A stretch of DNA of 60,370 bases. It comes from Phreatobacter sp. Its GTDB lineage: Bacteria; Pseudomonadota; Alphaproteobacteria; Rhizobiales; Phreatobacteraceae. The stretch covers positions 1-60,370 of the forward strand of contig NZ_JAEULY010000018.1 of the NCBI RefSeq assembly GCF_016793595.1, read 5' to 3'. Shown piece by piece: positions 50,275-58,594 of the stretch. The translations under genes and the position numbers were made by a program. The number at the start of each line of letters is the position of its first letter. Positions within the stretch are counted from its first letter, which is position 1. Under the pieces are notes generated by a model. That model did not search any database. It saw only the letters and a program-made list of their open reading frames with translations, and had not been told where the DNA came from.

Positions 50275-51777
50275 ATGACAGACGCCGCCCGTCGCCCGCC
50301 CACCGCCCCGGATTCCCCAGAGCATGTGGACGTTCTGATCGTCGGGGCGGGGGTCTCAGGCATCGGCAGCGCCTGGCAATTGCAGAAGCGCCTGCCGGAT
50401 GCGCGCTTCGTCGTGCTGGAGACGCTCGGCACGTTCGGCGGCACCTGGGTCACCCATCGCTATCCCGGCATCCGCTCGGACAGCGACCTGCACACCTATG
50501 GCTACAGTTTCAAGCCCTGGACCGGGCCGCCCATCGCCACGGCGGCGGAGATCAAGGCCTATATGGGCGAGATCATCGCGGAGGCGGGGCTCGACAGCCA
50601 CATCCGCTACCACCACCGCGTCGTCTCGGCGGACTGGTCCAGCGCGGAAAAGCGCTGGACGGTCATCGCCGAGCGGCTCGACACCGGCGAGAGCGTGCGC
50701 TTCACCGCCGGCTTCCTGTGGATGTGCCAGGGCTATTACCGCCACGATGAGGGCTATGCGCCGGAATGGCCGGGCATGGACGAATTCGGCGGCAGCATCG
50801 TGCATCCGCAGACGTGGCCCGAGGAGCTCGACGTGACGGCCAAGCGCGTCGTGGTGATCGGCTCCGGCGCGACCGCCGCGACGCTGCTGCCCGCCATCGC
50901 CGGAAAATGCGCCCACGTCACCATGCTCCAGCGCTCGCCGACCTATTTCCGCACCGGCCGCAACGCCATCGATCTCGCTGAGACGCTGCGCGAACTGGCC
51001 ATCGACGAGGCCTGGATCCATGAAATCGTCCGACGGAAGATCCTGTTCGATCAGGACGCCTTCACCCGGCAGACCTTCGCGAAGCCGGACAAGGTCAAGG
51101 CCGAACTGATCGGCGCGATCCGCACGATCATGGGACCGGACTACGACGTCGATGCCCATTTCACGCCGCGCTACCGGCCCTGGCGGCAGCGCATCGCCTT
51201 CGTGCCGGACGCCGACCTGTTCGAGGCGGTGAAACGCGGCGAGGCCTCCGTCGTCACCGACACGATCGACCGGTTCACGCCGACAGGCATCCGGCTTGGT
51301 TCGGGGGACGAGCTTGAAGCGGATGTCGTGGTCACCGCAACGGGCTTCCATCTCAGCGTGATGGGCGACATTCCGTTCTCGGTGGATGGCAAGGCGGTCG
51401 ATTTCGCCGATACCGTCACCTATCGCGGCATGATGTTCACCGGCGTCCCGAACCTCGTCTGGGTGTTCGGCTATTTCCGCGCGAGCTGGACCCTGCGGAC
51501 CGATCTCGTCGCGGATTTCGTCTGCCGCCTGCTGCCCCACATGCAAGCGAAGGGTGTTTCGGCCGTCGAGGCGGCCCTGCGGCCCGACGAGGCGGGAGCG
51601 CCGCGCATGCCATGGGTGGACGAGGAGAACTTCAATCCCGGCTATCTCCAGCGCGGGATGCACCTGCTGCCCAAGGCCGGCCCCGGTCCCGACTGGCAGC
51701 ACAGCCAGGATTACTGGGCCGACAAGGATGCCTTTCCGGCGATCGATCTCGGCGACCCCGTTTTCGTCTACCGCTGA
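50275..51777 (+). CDS. Flavin monooxygenase, Baeyer-Villiger type
   Basis: A 500-residue FAD/NADPH monooxygenase. The first Rossmann motif is VLIVGAGVSGIGSAW (about 20-34), and the second VVVIGSGATAATLLP (about 192-206). The type I BVMO fingerprint F-x-G-x3-H-x3-W-P is present as FGGSIVHPQTWP (171-182). An ATG motif near VVTATGFHLSVMG is also typical. It inserts oxygen next to a ketone or oxidises a soft nucleophile; the substrate is unknown. The gene is divergent from the EamA exporter. Confidence 0.92.
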   Translation: MTDAARRPPTAPDSPEHVDVLIVGAGVSGIGSAWQLQKRLPDARFVVLETLGTFGGTWVTHRYPGIRSDSDLHTYGYSFKPWTGPPIATAAEIKAYMGEIIAEAGLDSHIRYHHRVVSADWSSAEKRWTVIAERLDTGESVRFTAGFLWMCQGYYRHDEGYAPEWPGMDEFGGSIVHPQTWPEELDVTAKRVVVIGSGATAATLLPAIAGKCAHVTMLQRSPTYFRTGRNAIDLAETLRELAIDEAWIHEIVRRKILFDQDAFTRQTFAKPDKVKAELIGAIRTIMGPDYDVDAHFTPRYRPWRQRIAFVPDADLFEAVKRGEASVVTDTIDRFTPTGIRLGSGDELEADVVVTATGFHLSVMGDIPFSVDGKAVDFADTVTYRGMMFTGVPNLVWVFGYFRASWTLRTDLVADFVCRLLPHMQAKGVSAVEAALRPDEAGAPRMPWVDEENFNPGYLQRGMHLLPKAGPGPDWQHSQDYWADKDAFPAIDLGDPVFVYR

Positions 51778-51783
51778 AGCCCG

Positions 51784-52977
51784 TCATTCCGGGCGCCCGT
51801 CATAGCGCGCGCGGGGGCGGATGAGCTTGCCCGTGGCGCGCTGTTCCAGCGCGTGGGCGATCCAGCCGACGGAACGGCCGACCGCGAAGACAGCGAGCGC
51901 CGAGCCTTGCGGCAGGCCGAGCGAGCGGCGCATCGAGACGGTGGCAAAATCGACGTTCGGCCGCTTGCCAAGGCGATCCATCGCCGCGATGAGGTCGGCG
52001 CGCAGGGGATCGGCGGGCAATCGCGCGAGCAGGGCGGACGCGCGCGGGTCGCCTTCGGGATAGAGCGGGTGGTCGAAGCCGGGCAGGCGGTCTCCGCGCC
52101 AGAGCCGGCGGTCGATCAGCGCCGCAGCGTCGCCGGCACGCTCCGCCTCCTCGAACAGGGCCTCGACGAGGCTGGTCTGGCCGCCATGCAGCGGCCCGCT
52201 CAGTGCGCCGAGGCCGGCGGACAGGGCCGAGGCGAGCGAGGCGCCGGTCGAGGCGACCACCCTGACGGCGAAGGTCGAGGCATTGAGCTCGTGGTCGGCC
52301 AGCAGGACCAGCGCCGTCCGCAATGTGTCCGCGCCCGCCGCATCGATTCCCCATGCCGCGCCGAGCTGGCGATGAACCGGTTCGGAGGAAGGCAGGCGTC
52401 CTGTCGCCGCCGCCGCGATCGCGCGAACCAGCGCCGCGCCGCTGGGCCAGAGCCGCCGTGTCTCGCGCTGCCATGTGATCTGGGTCGCGTCGCGCACGAG
52501 CGGCAGCAGCGCCGCCGACCGCTCGAAGACCGACAGGCGCGCGAGGCCGCCGGCAAGTTCTGGCCAGACCGGGTCGATCTCGGGGGCGGGATCGGCGAAC
52601 GGATCGTCCGCGCCGCAATCCCAGAGCAGGCGGGCGGCATCCTCGAGGCTCGCGGTGGCGGCGACATCGGTCGCATCGCGCCCGCGATAGGCGAGGCGAC
52701 CGTCGGCGATGCTGGTGATCCCGGAGGCGAGCACCGGCAGGCCGAAATCAAGCGTCGCATTGGCGACCGATTCCGGCTTGCGGCTGCGGGTCTTGCGGTC
52801 GGCGAGAGCTGCGATGTCGGCGGCGTTGTAGAGGCTGCGGCGGGGATCGTCGGTATCCGCGACAGCGCGGACGAGGCCGCGGCTGACATAGGCGTAGAGC
52901 GTCGCGCGACTGATGCCGAGGCGCTGCGCCGCTTCGGGGGCATCGATATGGGCAGCGGTGCTTTTCATATTGATCAT
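51784..52977 (-). CDS. Citrate synthase family protein with N-terminal HTH domain
   Basis: About 397 residues from the ATG at 52977 (52968 also possible; both lack a ribosome site). Residues about 10-60 are a MerR/excisionase-like HTH (DAPEAAQRLGISRATLYAYV then RGLVRAVADTDDPRRSLYNA). The rest is a citrate-synthase fold keeping key residues: LNASTFAVRVVAST, GPLHGG, GFDHPLY and NVDFA. It may be both DNA-binding and enzymatic, or an enzyme-like sensor. It is divergent from a second citrate synthase (66 bp), with the ATCAA-rich region between them. Confidence 0.87.
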   Translation of the reverse strand: MINMKSTAAHIDAPEAAQRLGISRATLYAYVSRGLVRAVADTDDPRRSLYNAADIAALADRKTRSRKPESVANATLDFGLPVLASGITSIADGRLAYRGRDATDVAATASLEDAARLLWDCGADDPFADPAPEIDPVWPELAGGLARLSVFERSAALLPLVRDATQITWQRETRRLWPSGAALVRAIAAAATGRLPSSEPVHRQLGAAWGIDAAGADTLRTALVLLADHELNASTFAVRVVASTGASLASALSAGLGALSGPLHGGQTSLVEALFEEAERAGDAAALIDRRLWRGDRLPGFDHPLYPEGDPRASALLARLPADPLRADLIAAMDRLGKRPNVDFATVSMRRSLGLPQGSALAVFAVGRSVGWIAHALEQRATGKLIRPRARYDGRPE

Positions 52978-53020
52978 ATGAATCAAGATTGACGATCAAC
53001 TATCACACATCAAGATCAAG
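52970..53020. promoter_or_regulatory. ATCAA repeat operator between the two citrate synthase genes
   Basis: The AT-rich gap has TTGAT-N7-ATCAA at 52970-52986, TTGA-CGA-TCAA at 52989-52999 and ATCAAGATCAAG at 53009-53020. The repeated ATCAA unit in both orientations is a likely operator of the HTH-citrate synthase protein or another regulator. No sigma-70 site is obvious. The first repeat also overlaps the start codon of the minus-strand gene. Confidence 0.5.
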
Positions 53021-53042
53021 GCGACAATGAAGGAGTGAAGTC

Positions 53043-54149
53043 ATGTCATCTGCGATCAGCCCGCCAGCGATCAGTTCTCCCGGCCTTGACGATGTCGTCG
53101 CCGCCGAAACCGTCCTGAGCCATGTCGATGGCGAGGCGGGCCGCCTGATCATCCGCGGCTACGACCTCGACGAACTCGCCGGCCGCTGGAGCTACGAGGC
53201 CGTCGCCGGCCTGTTGTGGAGCGGCTTTGCCGCCGAGGATAATGAGGCGGCGGTGAAGGCCGGTCTCGGGCGGGCGCGGGTCGCGGCGTTCGACACGGCG
53301 CTGGCGCTGCTGCCGCAGGCAAGGGCGCTGTCGCCGGTGGAGGGGCTGAGGCTGATGCTGGCGGCGCTGCCGGACGCCTCGCCGGTTCCTGCGCATGTGC
53401 TGGCGACGGCGGCGGTGCCGGTCTTCGCGGCCGCCATCGTCCGGCAGGGCCGGGGGTTCGCACCGCTCCCGCCGGATGCGACGCTCAGTCAGGCCGAGGA
53501 TTTCCTGCGGATGGCCAGGGGTGAGGCTGTGCCGGCCGCCCATGCGCGGGCGCTCGACACCTACATGGTCACCGTCATCGACCACGGGCTCAACGCGTCG
53601 ACCTTCGCGGCGCGCGTCGTGGCCGCGACCCGCGCCGGCATGGCCTCATCGGTGGTGGCGGGGCTCTGCGCGCTGAAGGGTCCGCTGCATGGCGGTGCGC
53701 CGGGGCCGGTGCTCGACATGTTCGACGCCATCGGCACCGAGGCGGCTGCCGGCGCCTGGCTGGGCGATGCGCTCGACCGCGGCGAGCGGCTGATGGGCTT
53801 CGGCCACCGCGTCTATAAGGTGCGCGACCCGCGCGCCGACGTGTTGAAGGCGGTGGCGGCCAGCCTCAAGGGCGGCAGCAACCGCGTCCGTCTCGCGGAG
53901 GCGGTGGAGGCGGCGGCGCTCGACCTGCTCAAGGCCCGCAAGCAGACCAAGCCGCTGCAGACCAATGTCGAATTCTATACGGCGCTGGTGCTGGAGGCGC
54001 TGGAACTGCCGCGCGAGGCCTTCACAGCGGTCTTCGCCGCCGGCAGGGTCGCCGGCTGGGCCGCCCACGTGATGGAGCAGGAGCAAACCGGCCGGCTGAT
54101 CCGGCCGCAGTCGCGCTATGTCGGTCCGCTGCCCCGGCGCGCCGCCTGA
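53043..54149 (+). CDS. Citrate synthase/2-methylcitrate synthase
   Basis: A 368-residue citrate synthase. Conserved blocks: HGLNASTFAARVVAATRAGM, LKGPLHGGAPGP and GFGHRVYKVRDPRAD hold the two catalytic histidines. The catalytic Asp position reads NVEFYT instead of NVDFYS, so Glu replaces Asp, as seen in some bacterial citrate synthases. AAGGAG lies 8 bp before the ATG. It condenses oxaloacetate with acetyl- or propionyl-CoA. A divergent partner with an HTH domain lies immediately upstream, suggesting shared control. Confidence 0.93.
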   Translation: MSSAISPPAISSPGLDDVVAAETVLSHVDGEAGRLIIRGYDLDELAGRWSYEAVAGLLWSGFAAEDNEAAVKAGLGRARVAAFDTALALLPQARALSPVEGLRLMLAALPDASPVPAHVLATAAVPVFAAAIVRQGRGFAPLPPDATLSQAEDFLRMARGEAVPAAHARALDTYMVTVIDHGLNASTFAARVVAATRAGMASSVVAGLCALKGPLHGGAPGPVLDMFDAIGTEAAAGAWLGDALDRGERLMGFGHRVYKVRDPRADVLKAVAASLKGGSNRVRLAEAVEAAALDLLKARKQTKPLQTNVEFYTALVLEALELPREAFTAVFAAGRVAGWAAHVMEQEQTGRLIRPQSRYVGPLPRRAA

Positions 54150-54197
54150 GGCTCAGAGGGACGGCGGGGGTGGCCCCGCCGTCGCCCGGATGGCGGA

Positions 54198-54518
54198 TCA
54201 GCCCGCCTTGATCTGGTCGATGGCGGTTGCCATCAGTTCGTCCATGGTCCGGCGGATCTGGTGCTCGGACTGGTCGACGCCGGCGGCCTCGAAGTCGCCC
54301 TTCACCTTGCGCAGCACGTCGTGATCGCCTGCTTCCTCGAAGTCCGACATGACGACCGACTTGGCATAGGCCTCGGCGTCCTCGCCGGTCTTGCCGAGCT
54401 TGCCGGCCGCCCAGAGGCCCAGCAGCTTGTTGCGGCGAGCGGTCGCCTTGAAGCGCAGCTCCTCGTCATGGGCGAACTTCTTCTCGAACCCTTCCTCGCG
54501 CTTGTCGAAGGTGCTCAT
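54198..54518 (-). CDS. F1Fo-ATPase zeta inhibitor (DUF1476)
   Basis: A 106-residue, mostly helical protein with the DUF1476 hallmark MSTFDKREEGFEKKFAHDEE and RFKATARRNKLLGLWAAGKL then GKTGEDAEAYAKSVVMSDFE. In Paracoccus it is the zeta subunit that inhibits ATP hydrolysis by F1Fo-ATPase through its N-terminus. The length is normal. It is divergent from purC, an arrangement common in Rhizobiales. Confidence 0.93.
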   Translation of the reverse strand: MSTFDKREEGFEKKFAHDEELRFKATARRNKLLGLWAAGKLGKTGEDAEAYAKSVVMSDFEEAGDHDVLRKVKGDFEAAGVDQSEHQIRRTMDELMATAIDQIKAG

Positions 54519-54855
54519 CCGCGTCTCGTCCTGTCCTATTCGCTGGCCCGTCTGGACCGTTGAAGCCTGTTCGGGAAGGTCCCGGCAGGCTTGCATATAG
54601 GCGGCCAGCCCCCACCTTGGCGAGTGCAAAGGCGTCGCAGCGACGCGATTTCGGCCCCTCGCGGCTTCATTGTGCAATGGCGAACGATCGGATAGGAAGA
54701 CAGGTGCGGGCAAAGGCGTCCGCGCGCGCGATTCTGTCTCTGCCACGATGGTCGGCCATGACGCGTGCGATGATCGCCCGTCTGCGCCGTCGCCGGAGAC
54801 CGGCAACCCGGAACCCTGGTGAGAGATGGATTTCCTCAAGACACGGTATATTCCC
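54519..54855. other. zeta-subunit/purC intergenic region (337 bp)
   Basis: No conserved gene or repeat is visible. The only possible signals are the ribosome-like GGTGAGAG at 54817-54824, just before an alternative purC ATG at 54826, and AGGCGG near 54600. It presumably holds the divergent promoters. Small frames here are Arg-rich and look non-coding. Confidence 0.5.
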
Positions 54856-55614
54856 ATGAGCCGCCGACGCCGCATCTACGAAGGCAAGGCCAAGGTCCTC
54901 TATGAAGGTCCGGAGCCGGGAACCCTGATCCAGCATTTCAAGGACGACGCGACCGCCTTCAACGCCAAGAAGCACGAGGTGATCGACGGCAAGGGCGTGC
55001 TCAACAACCGTATCTCCGAGTACATCTTCCTGAAGCTCAACGATATCGGCGTTCCCACGCATTTCATCCGCCGGATGAACATGCGCGAGCAGCTCATCCG
55101 CGAGGTCGAGATCATTCCGCTCGAAGTGGTGGTGCGCAACGTCGCCGCCGGCTCGCTGTCGACGCGTCTCGGCATCGAGGAGGGCACGCAGCTGCCGCGC
55201 TCGATCATCGAGTTCTACTACAAGAACGATGCGCTCAACGATCCGATGGTCTCGGAAGAGCACGTCACGGCTTTCGGCTGGGCGACGCCGCAGGAGATCG
55301 ACGACATCATCGCGCTGGCGATCCGCGTCAACGACTTCCTGTCGGGCCTGTTCCTCGGCGCCGGCATCCGGCTCGTCGATTTCAAGATGGAATGCGGCCG
55401 GCTCTGGGAGAACGACGTCATGCGTATCGTCGTCGCCGATGAAATCTCCCCGGATTCGTGCCGGCTCTGGGACATCAAGTCGAACGACAAGATGGACAAG
55501 GACCGCTTCCGCAAGGACATGGGCGGCCTGATCGAGGCCTATACCGAGGTCGCGCGCCGGCTCGGCGTGATGGGCGAGAACGAGCGCCCGACCGGGCCGG
55601 TCCTCGTCCAGTAA
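54856..55614 (+). CDS. purC: Phosphoribosylaminoimidazole-succinocarboxamide synthase
   Basis: A 252-residue SAICAR synthase (purine biosynthesis): [40 protein letters not shown], then [10 protein letters not shown] and [16 protein letters not shown]. The start at 54856 ([11 protein letters not shown]) is the usual N-terminus; an ATG at 54826 has a better ribosome site (GGTGAGAG) and would add ten residues. purS and purQ lie 1.8 kb downstream with small genes in between. Confidence 0.95.
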   Translation: MSRRRRIYEGKAKVLYEGPEPGTLIQHFKDDATAFNAKKHEVIDGKGVLNNRISEYIFLKLNDIGVPTHFIRRMNMREQLIREVEIIPLEVVVRNVAAGSLSTRLGIEEGTQLPRSIIEFYYKNDALNDPMVSEEHVTAFGWATPQEIDDIIALAIRVNDFLSGLFLGAGIRLVDFKMECGRLWENDVMRIVVADEISPDSCRLWDIKSNDKMDKDRFRKDMGGLIEAYTEVARRLGVMGENERPTGPVLVQ

Positions 55615-55638
55615 TCCTGCCGAGGCAGGGCGGCAGCC

Positions 55639-56331
55639 GTGCACGCGCAGAACGACGATCCGGCGGGGCGGGACAACGGTCGCGCCGGACGTTGTGAGCC
55701 ATCGGCGGCGGCCGACACGTGGCAATTGCTGCGCGCCGGCTTCCTCGCGGTCTTCGCCACCGTCATGCTGGCTTCCTGCGCCTACATGCCCGTTGCCGTG
55801 GACGGCCTTGCGAGCCGCGCCGAAACAGGCGGGCAATCCCCCGACAATCCCTGGATCTTCGTGCCGGTCGGCGCGTGGATCACGCGCGAGACGGTGACGC
55901 CGGTTTCGGTCGGCGTCTGCGCCGACTCAGCCTGCCCCAGCCAGATCGCCGTGGCGGTGATCGACCTTCGCGGCGCTGAAGCGCGGGCGCTCGCTCGTTC
56001 GCTCGCCGCGCCGACCTCGCTCGTCACGCGGTTCGAGGAAGGCAATCGCCGGCGGCGGGCGCTGGCCGCCGCTGCGCTGAGACGGGCACCTGCCGCAATC
56101 GCGATGCAACGCATGCCGCGCCAGGCGGCGGCATCCGTCCGTTCGATCCGCCACCGCCAGTTCCCGGGCTTCGCCATGGCCATGCGCCGCGCCGGCGACA
56201 GGACGCGCGACGCCCATGCCGTCGTGTTCGGTCGCCAGCGGGCAGGGGGCCTGAGGGTGGTGGTCGTCGTCGGGCCGCGCGCCGCGCAGGTCGAAGCCGC
56301 CGCCCGTTCGGCCGCCGAGGCCAATCTCTAG
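55639..56331 (+). CDS. Hypothetical lipoprotein-like protein
   Basis: A 230-residue frame starting at a GTG. After 28 polar residues a hydrophobic segment (LLRAGFLAVFATVMLASC) ends in the lipobox LASC. The mature part is Ala/Arg-rich and ends in a beta strand (GLRVVVVVGPRAAQVEAAAR). The N-terminal extension before the signal segment is unusually long, so a later start is possible but none is better placed. It is not recognised. It starts 24 bp after purC. Confidence 0.55.
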   Translation: MHAQNDDPAGRDNGRAGRCEPSAAADTWQLLRAGFLAVFATVMLASCAYMPVAVDGLASRAETGGQSPDNPWIFVPVGAWITRETVTPVSVGVCADSACPSQIAVAVIDLRGAEARALARSLAAPTSLVTRFEEGNRRRRALAAAALRRAPAAIAMQRMPRQAAASVRSIRHRQFPGFAMAMRRAGDRTRDAHAVVFGRQRAGGLRVVVVVGPRAAQVEAAARSAAEANL

Positions 56332-56513
56332 CGTTTGCCGCAACCCGGTATCGGGGATCGCGGCCGTCGCTGGCCCCGGTCGCCACCTCGCTGCTCGGGA
56401 AGGTCTCCCTCGGCACGGCGATTAAAAGCCATGCGCGGCCATTTGCTGCCATCCTGCTGCCATGCCTTGGCAGTACTGGCTGTAGAGTGTCAGGAGTTGA
56501 GGAGACAATTCCC

Positions 56514-56720
56514 ATGGCTGCTACTCAGGAAATCATCGACGGCTGGCAGGGCGACGACGAGGTCGAGGCGGTGCTCGCCGAGTTCGACGGGGACCCCAGG
56601 AAGGCCATTCGCGCCTTGCTCGACGACATCGCCGTGCTGGCCGACGACAGGCCCGCGCCGCTGTTGCAGATCGTGGAGCCGGATCCCGAATCCGCGTGGG
56701 GAATGCGCAGGCCGAGCTGA
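56514..56720 (+). CDS. Small acidic hypothetical protein
   Basis: A 68-residue acidic protein (MAATQEIIDGWQGDDEVEAV then LAEFDGDPRKAIRALLDDIA), probably helical. GTTGAGGAGACAATTCCC provides a ribosome site before the ATG at 56514. Function unknown; proteins of this pattern occur as short cytoplasmic hypothetical proteins in Rhizobiales. Confidence 0.6.
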   Translation: MAATQEIIDGWQGDDEVEAVLAEFDGDPRKAIRALLDDIAVLADDRPAPLLQIVEPDPESAWGMRRPS

Positions 56721-56838
56721 CGCAGGGGCATCCTCCTGACGATCTCCGATGCCGACGCAATGGCCCGCGTTTCGCGCGCCGACAAACCGACACACGAGGC
56801 GCCTAGGGCTGTGGCAGTTCCTTCGCAGAGAGGTGCCC

Positions 56839-57375
56839 ATGCGCCGCCGCATGTTCGTCCTGGTCGCCATTGCCGCACTTGCCGCGCTGCCCGGCCTCGC
56901 GCCCGCCCGAGCGCAGGGCGTCGCGATCGAGGTCAGCGGCTGGGAGCGCTCCACCGCCGCGACCGGCACGATCTACTACCGTTGCGGCGGAGCGACCTGC
57001 GCGCCGGGTTCGACGGTCAGCTACAGGCCGCAGGAGCGCGTCCAATTCGCGTCGCTCGCCGCCTTCCGCGCCCAGCACGAACTGGTCAACCAGCGGATGA
57101 TCGCGGCAAGTCAGGGCCGCATCGCGCGGGTCGAAACAGTCGATGCCAGCGAGAACGACACGGCGGGCCAGCGTTCCCAGACCGTCGTCAAGGCCATTGC
57201 ATTTGCCGATGGACGACGCGAGGTCATGGCCACGAGCATCGTCTCGGACGGCACGCGGCATTTCTCCATCGTCTCGACGGCGCCCGACCACGCGGCGGCG
57301 CGGGCCAATCTCCAGACCTTCCTGCCGATGGTCATGCTGTCGGGCCATATCGGCGGCAAGCCTCCGACCCAGTGA
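56839..57375 (+). CDS. Hypothetical exported protein
   Basis: A 178-residue protein. The signal peptide MRRRMFVLVAIAALAALPGL is followed by APARAQ^GVAIEV. The mature part has two cysteines in CGGATC and an alpha/beta end (SFLPMVM-type: LQTFLPMVMLSGHIGG). AGAGGTGCCC precedes the ATG at 56839. It is not recognised; probably periplasmic. It lies between purC and purS. Confidence 0.65.
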   Translation: MRRRMFVLVAIAALAALPGLAPARAQGVAIEVSGWERSTAATGTIYYRCGGATCAPGSTVSYRPQERVQFASLAAFRAQHELVNQRMIAASQGRIARVETVDASENDTAGQRSQTVVKAIAFADGRREVMATSIVSDGTRHFSIVSTAPDHAAARANLQTFLPMVMLSGHIGGKPPTQ

Positions 57376-57469
57376 ATCATGGGCTTTGCGCGTTTCCTCC
57401 ATTGATCGCCGGCTCCGGGCGGTCTAGACGGACGCCATCCCGCCGATCCCGCCTGGAGAGCTGCAAGCC

Positions 57470-57709
57470 ATGAAGGCCCGCGTCACGGTCACGCTGAAGA
57501 ATGGCGTTCTCGATCCTCAGGGCAAGGCCATCGAAGGCGCCCTGAAGAGCCTCGGCGTCGATGGCATCGGCTCGGTCCGCCAGGGCAAGGTCTTCGACCT
57601 CGAGCTTTCCGGCAACGACAAGGCCGCCGCTGAAGTCGCGATCAAGGCGGCCTGCGACAAGCTGCTCGCCAATACGGTGGTCGAGAACTACCGCATCGAG
57701 CTGCTCTGA
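57470..57709 (+). CDS. purS: Phosphoribosylformylglycinamidine synthase subunit PurS
   Basis: A 79-residue PurS: MKARVTVTLKNGVLDPQGKA, then GVDGIGSVRQGKVFDLELSG. It bridges PurQ and PurL in the three-subunit FGAM synthase. The gap to purQ is 15 bp, with CCGGGAGAGACGCG before the next ATG. Confidence 0.96.
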   Translation: MKARVTVTLKNGVLDPQGKAIEGALKSLGVDGIGSVRQGKVFDLELSGNDKAAAEVAIKAACDKLLANTVVENYRIELL

Positions 57710-57724
57710 GCCGGGAGAGACGCG

Positions 57725-58423
57725 ATGAAGGCCGCCGTCCTCGTCTTTCCGGGTTCCAACCGCGAGCGCGACATCGCCTACGCGCTGGAACTGACTTCCG
57801 GCGTGAAGCCGGCGCTCGTCTGGCACGCCGATACCGAGCTGCCGGCCGGAACCGATCTCGTCGTCCTGCCCGGCGGCTTCTCCTACGGCGATTACCTGCG
57901 CTGCGGAGCCATTGCCGCGCGCGCCGCGATCATGGACGCCGTACGCCGGCATGCCGAGCGCGGCGGGCTGGTGCTCGGCGTCTGCAACGGCTTCCAGATC
58001 CTCTGCGAGGCGGGTCTGCTGCCCGGTGTGCTGATGCGCAATTCGCAGCTGAAGTTCATCGCGCGCAACGTCCACCTGCGGGTGGAAAGCTCCAATTCGC
58101 CGTTCACCCGCCGCTACAATGCCGGCGCGGTGATCGAGGTGCCGGTGGCGCATGGCGAGGGCAATTATGTCGCCGACGAGGAGACGCTGAAGCGGCTCGA
58201 GGGCGATGGCCGGGTGCTGTTCCGCTATTGCGACGCGGCCGGCACCGTCACGCAGGCGGCCAATATCAACGGCGCGCTGAACGCCATTGCCGGCATCGTC
58301 TCGGATAACGGCCGGGTGCTCGGCATGATGCCGCACCCCGAGAACCATGTCGATCCGGCCATCGGCTCAACGGATGGCCGGGCGCTGTTCGAGAGCATCG
58401 CCGAGGCGCTGGAGACGGCGTGA
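57725..58423 (+). CDS. purQ: Phosphoribosylformylglycinamidine synthase subunit PurQ
   Basis: A 232-residue class I glutamine amidotransferase. The nucleophile is C87 (LGVCNGFQ) and the rest of the triad H204 and E206 (MMPHPEN). It supplies ammonia to PurL in purine synthesis. Length is as expected. Confidence 0.97.
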   Translation: MKAAVLVFPGSNRERDIAYALELTSGVKPALVWHADTELPAGTDLVVLPGGFSYGDYLRCGAIAARAAIMDAVRRHAERGGLVLGVCNGFQILCEAGLLPGVLMRNSQLKFIARNVHLRVESSNSPFTRRYNAGAVIEVPVAHGEGNYVADEETLKRLEGDGRVLFRYCDAAGTVTQAANINGALNAIAGIVSDNGRVLGMMPHPENHVDPAIGSTDGRALFESIAEALETA

Positions 58424-58436
58424 GGGATTCCATGAA

Positions 58437-58540
58437 CCCTCTCCCCTTGTGGGAGAGGGCGGGTGAGGGGCACCAGAGCGCATCGGCTCTCCCCTCATGC
58501 GGCGCCTGACGGCGCCACCTTCTCCCGCAAGGGGAGAAGG
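58437..58540. repeat. Palindromic dispersed repeat between purQ and tadG-like gene
   Basis: The 104-bp block has hairpin CCCTCTCCC/GGGAGAGGG (58437-58445, 58451-58459), GGCGCC-TGAC-GGCGCC (58501-58516) and CCTTCTCCC/GGGAGAAGG (58518-58526, 58532-58540). Between them GAGGGG and CCCCTC pair across the middle. This type of CTCCC/GGGAG palindrome is common as an intergenic repeat in proteobacteria. It lies between convergent genes and may also act as terminator. Confidence 0.75.
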
Positions 58541-58594
58541 TTCTCGGCTCGACGGCAGTGATCGAGCTCACGACGCAGCGCTAAGCGTCACATC

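Noticed and set aside
54677..54859. Arg-rich small frame upstream of purC
   Set aside because: No ribosome site, no similarity, composition typical of non-coding GC-rich DNA, and it runs into purC.
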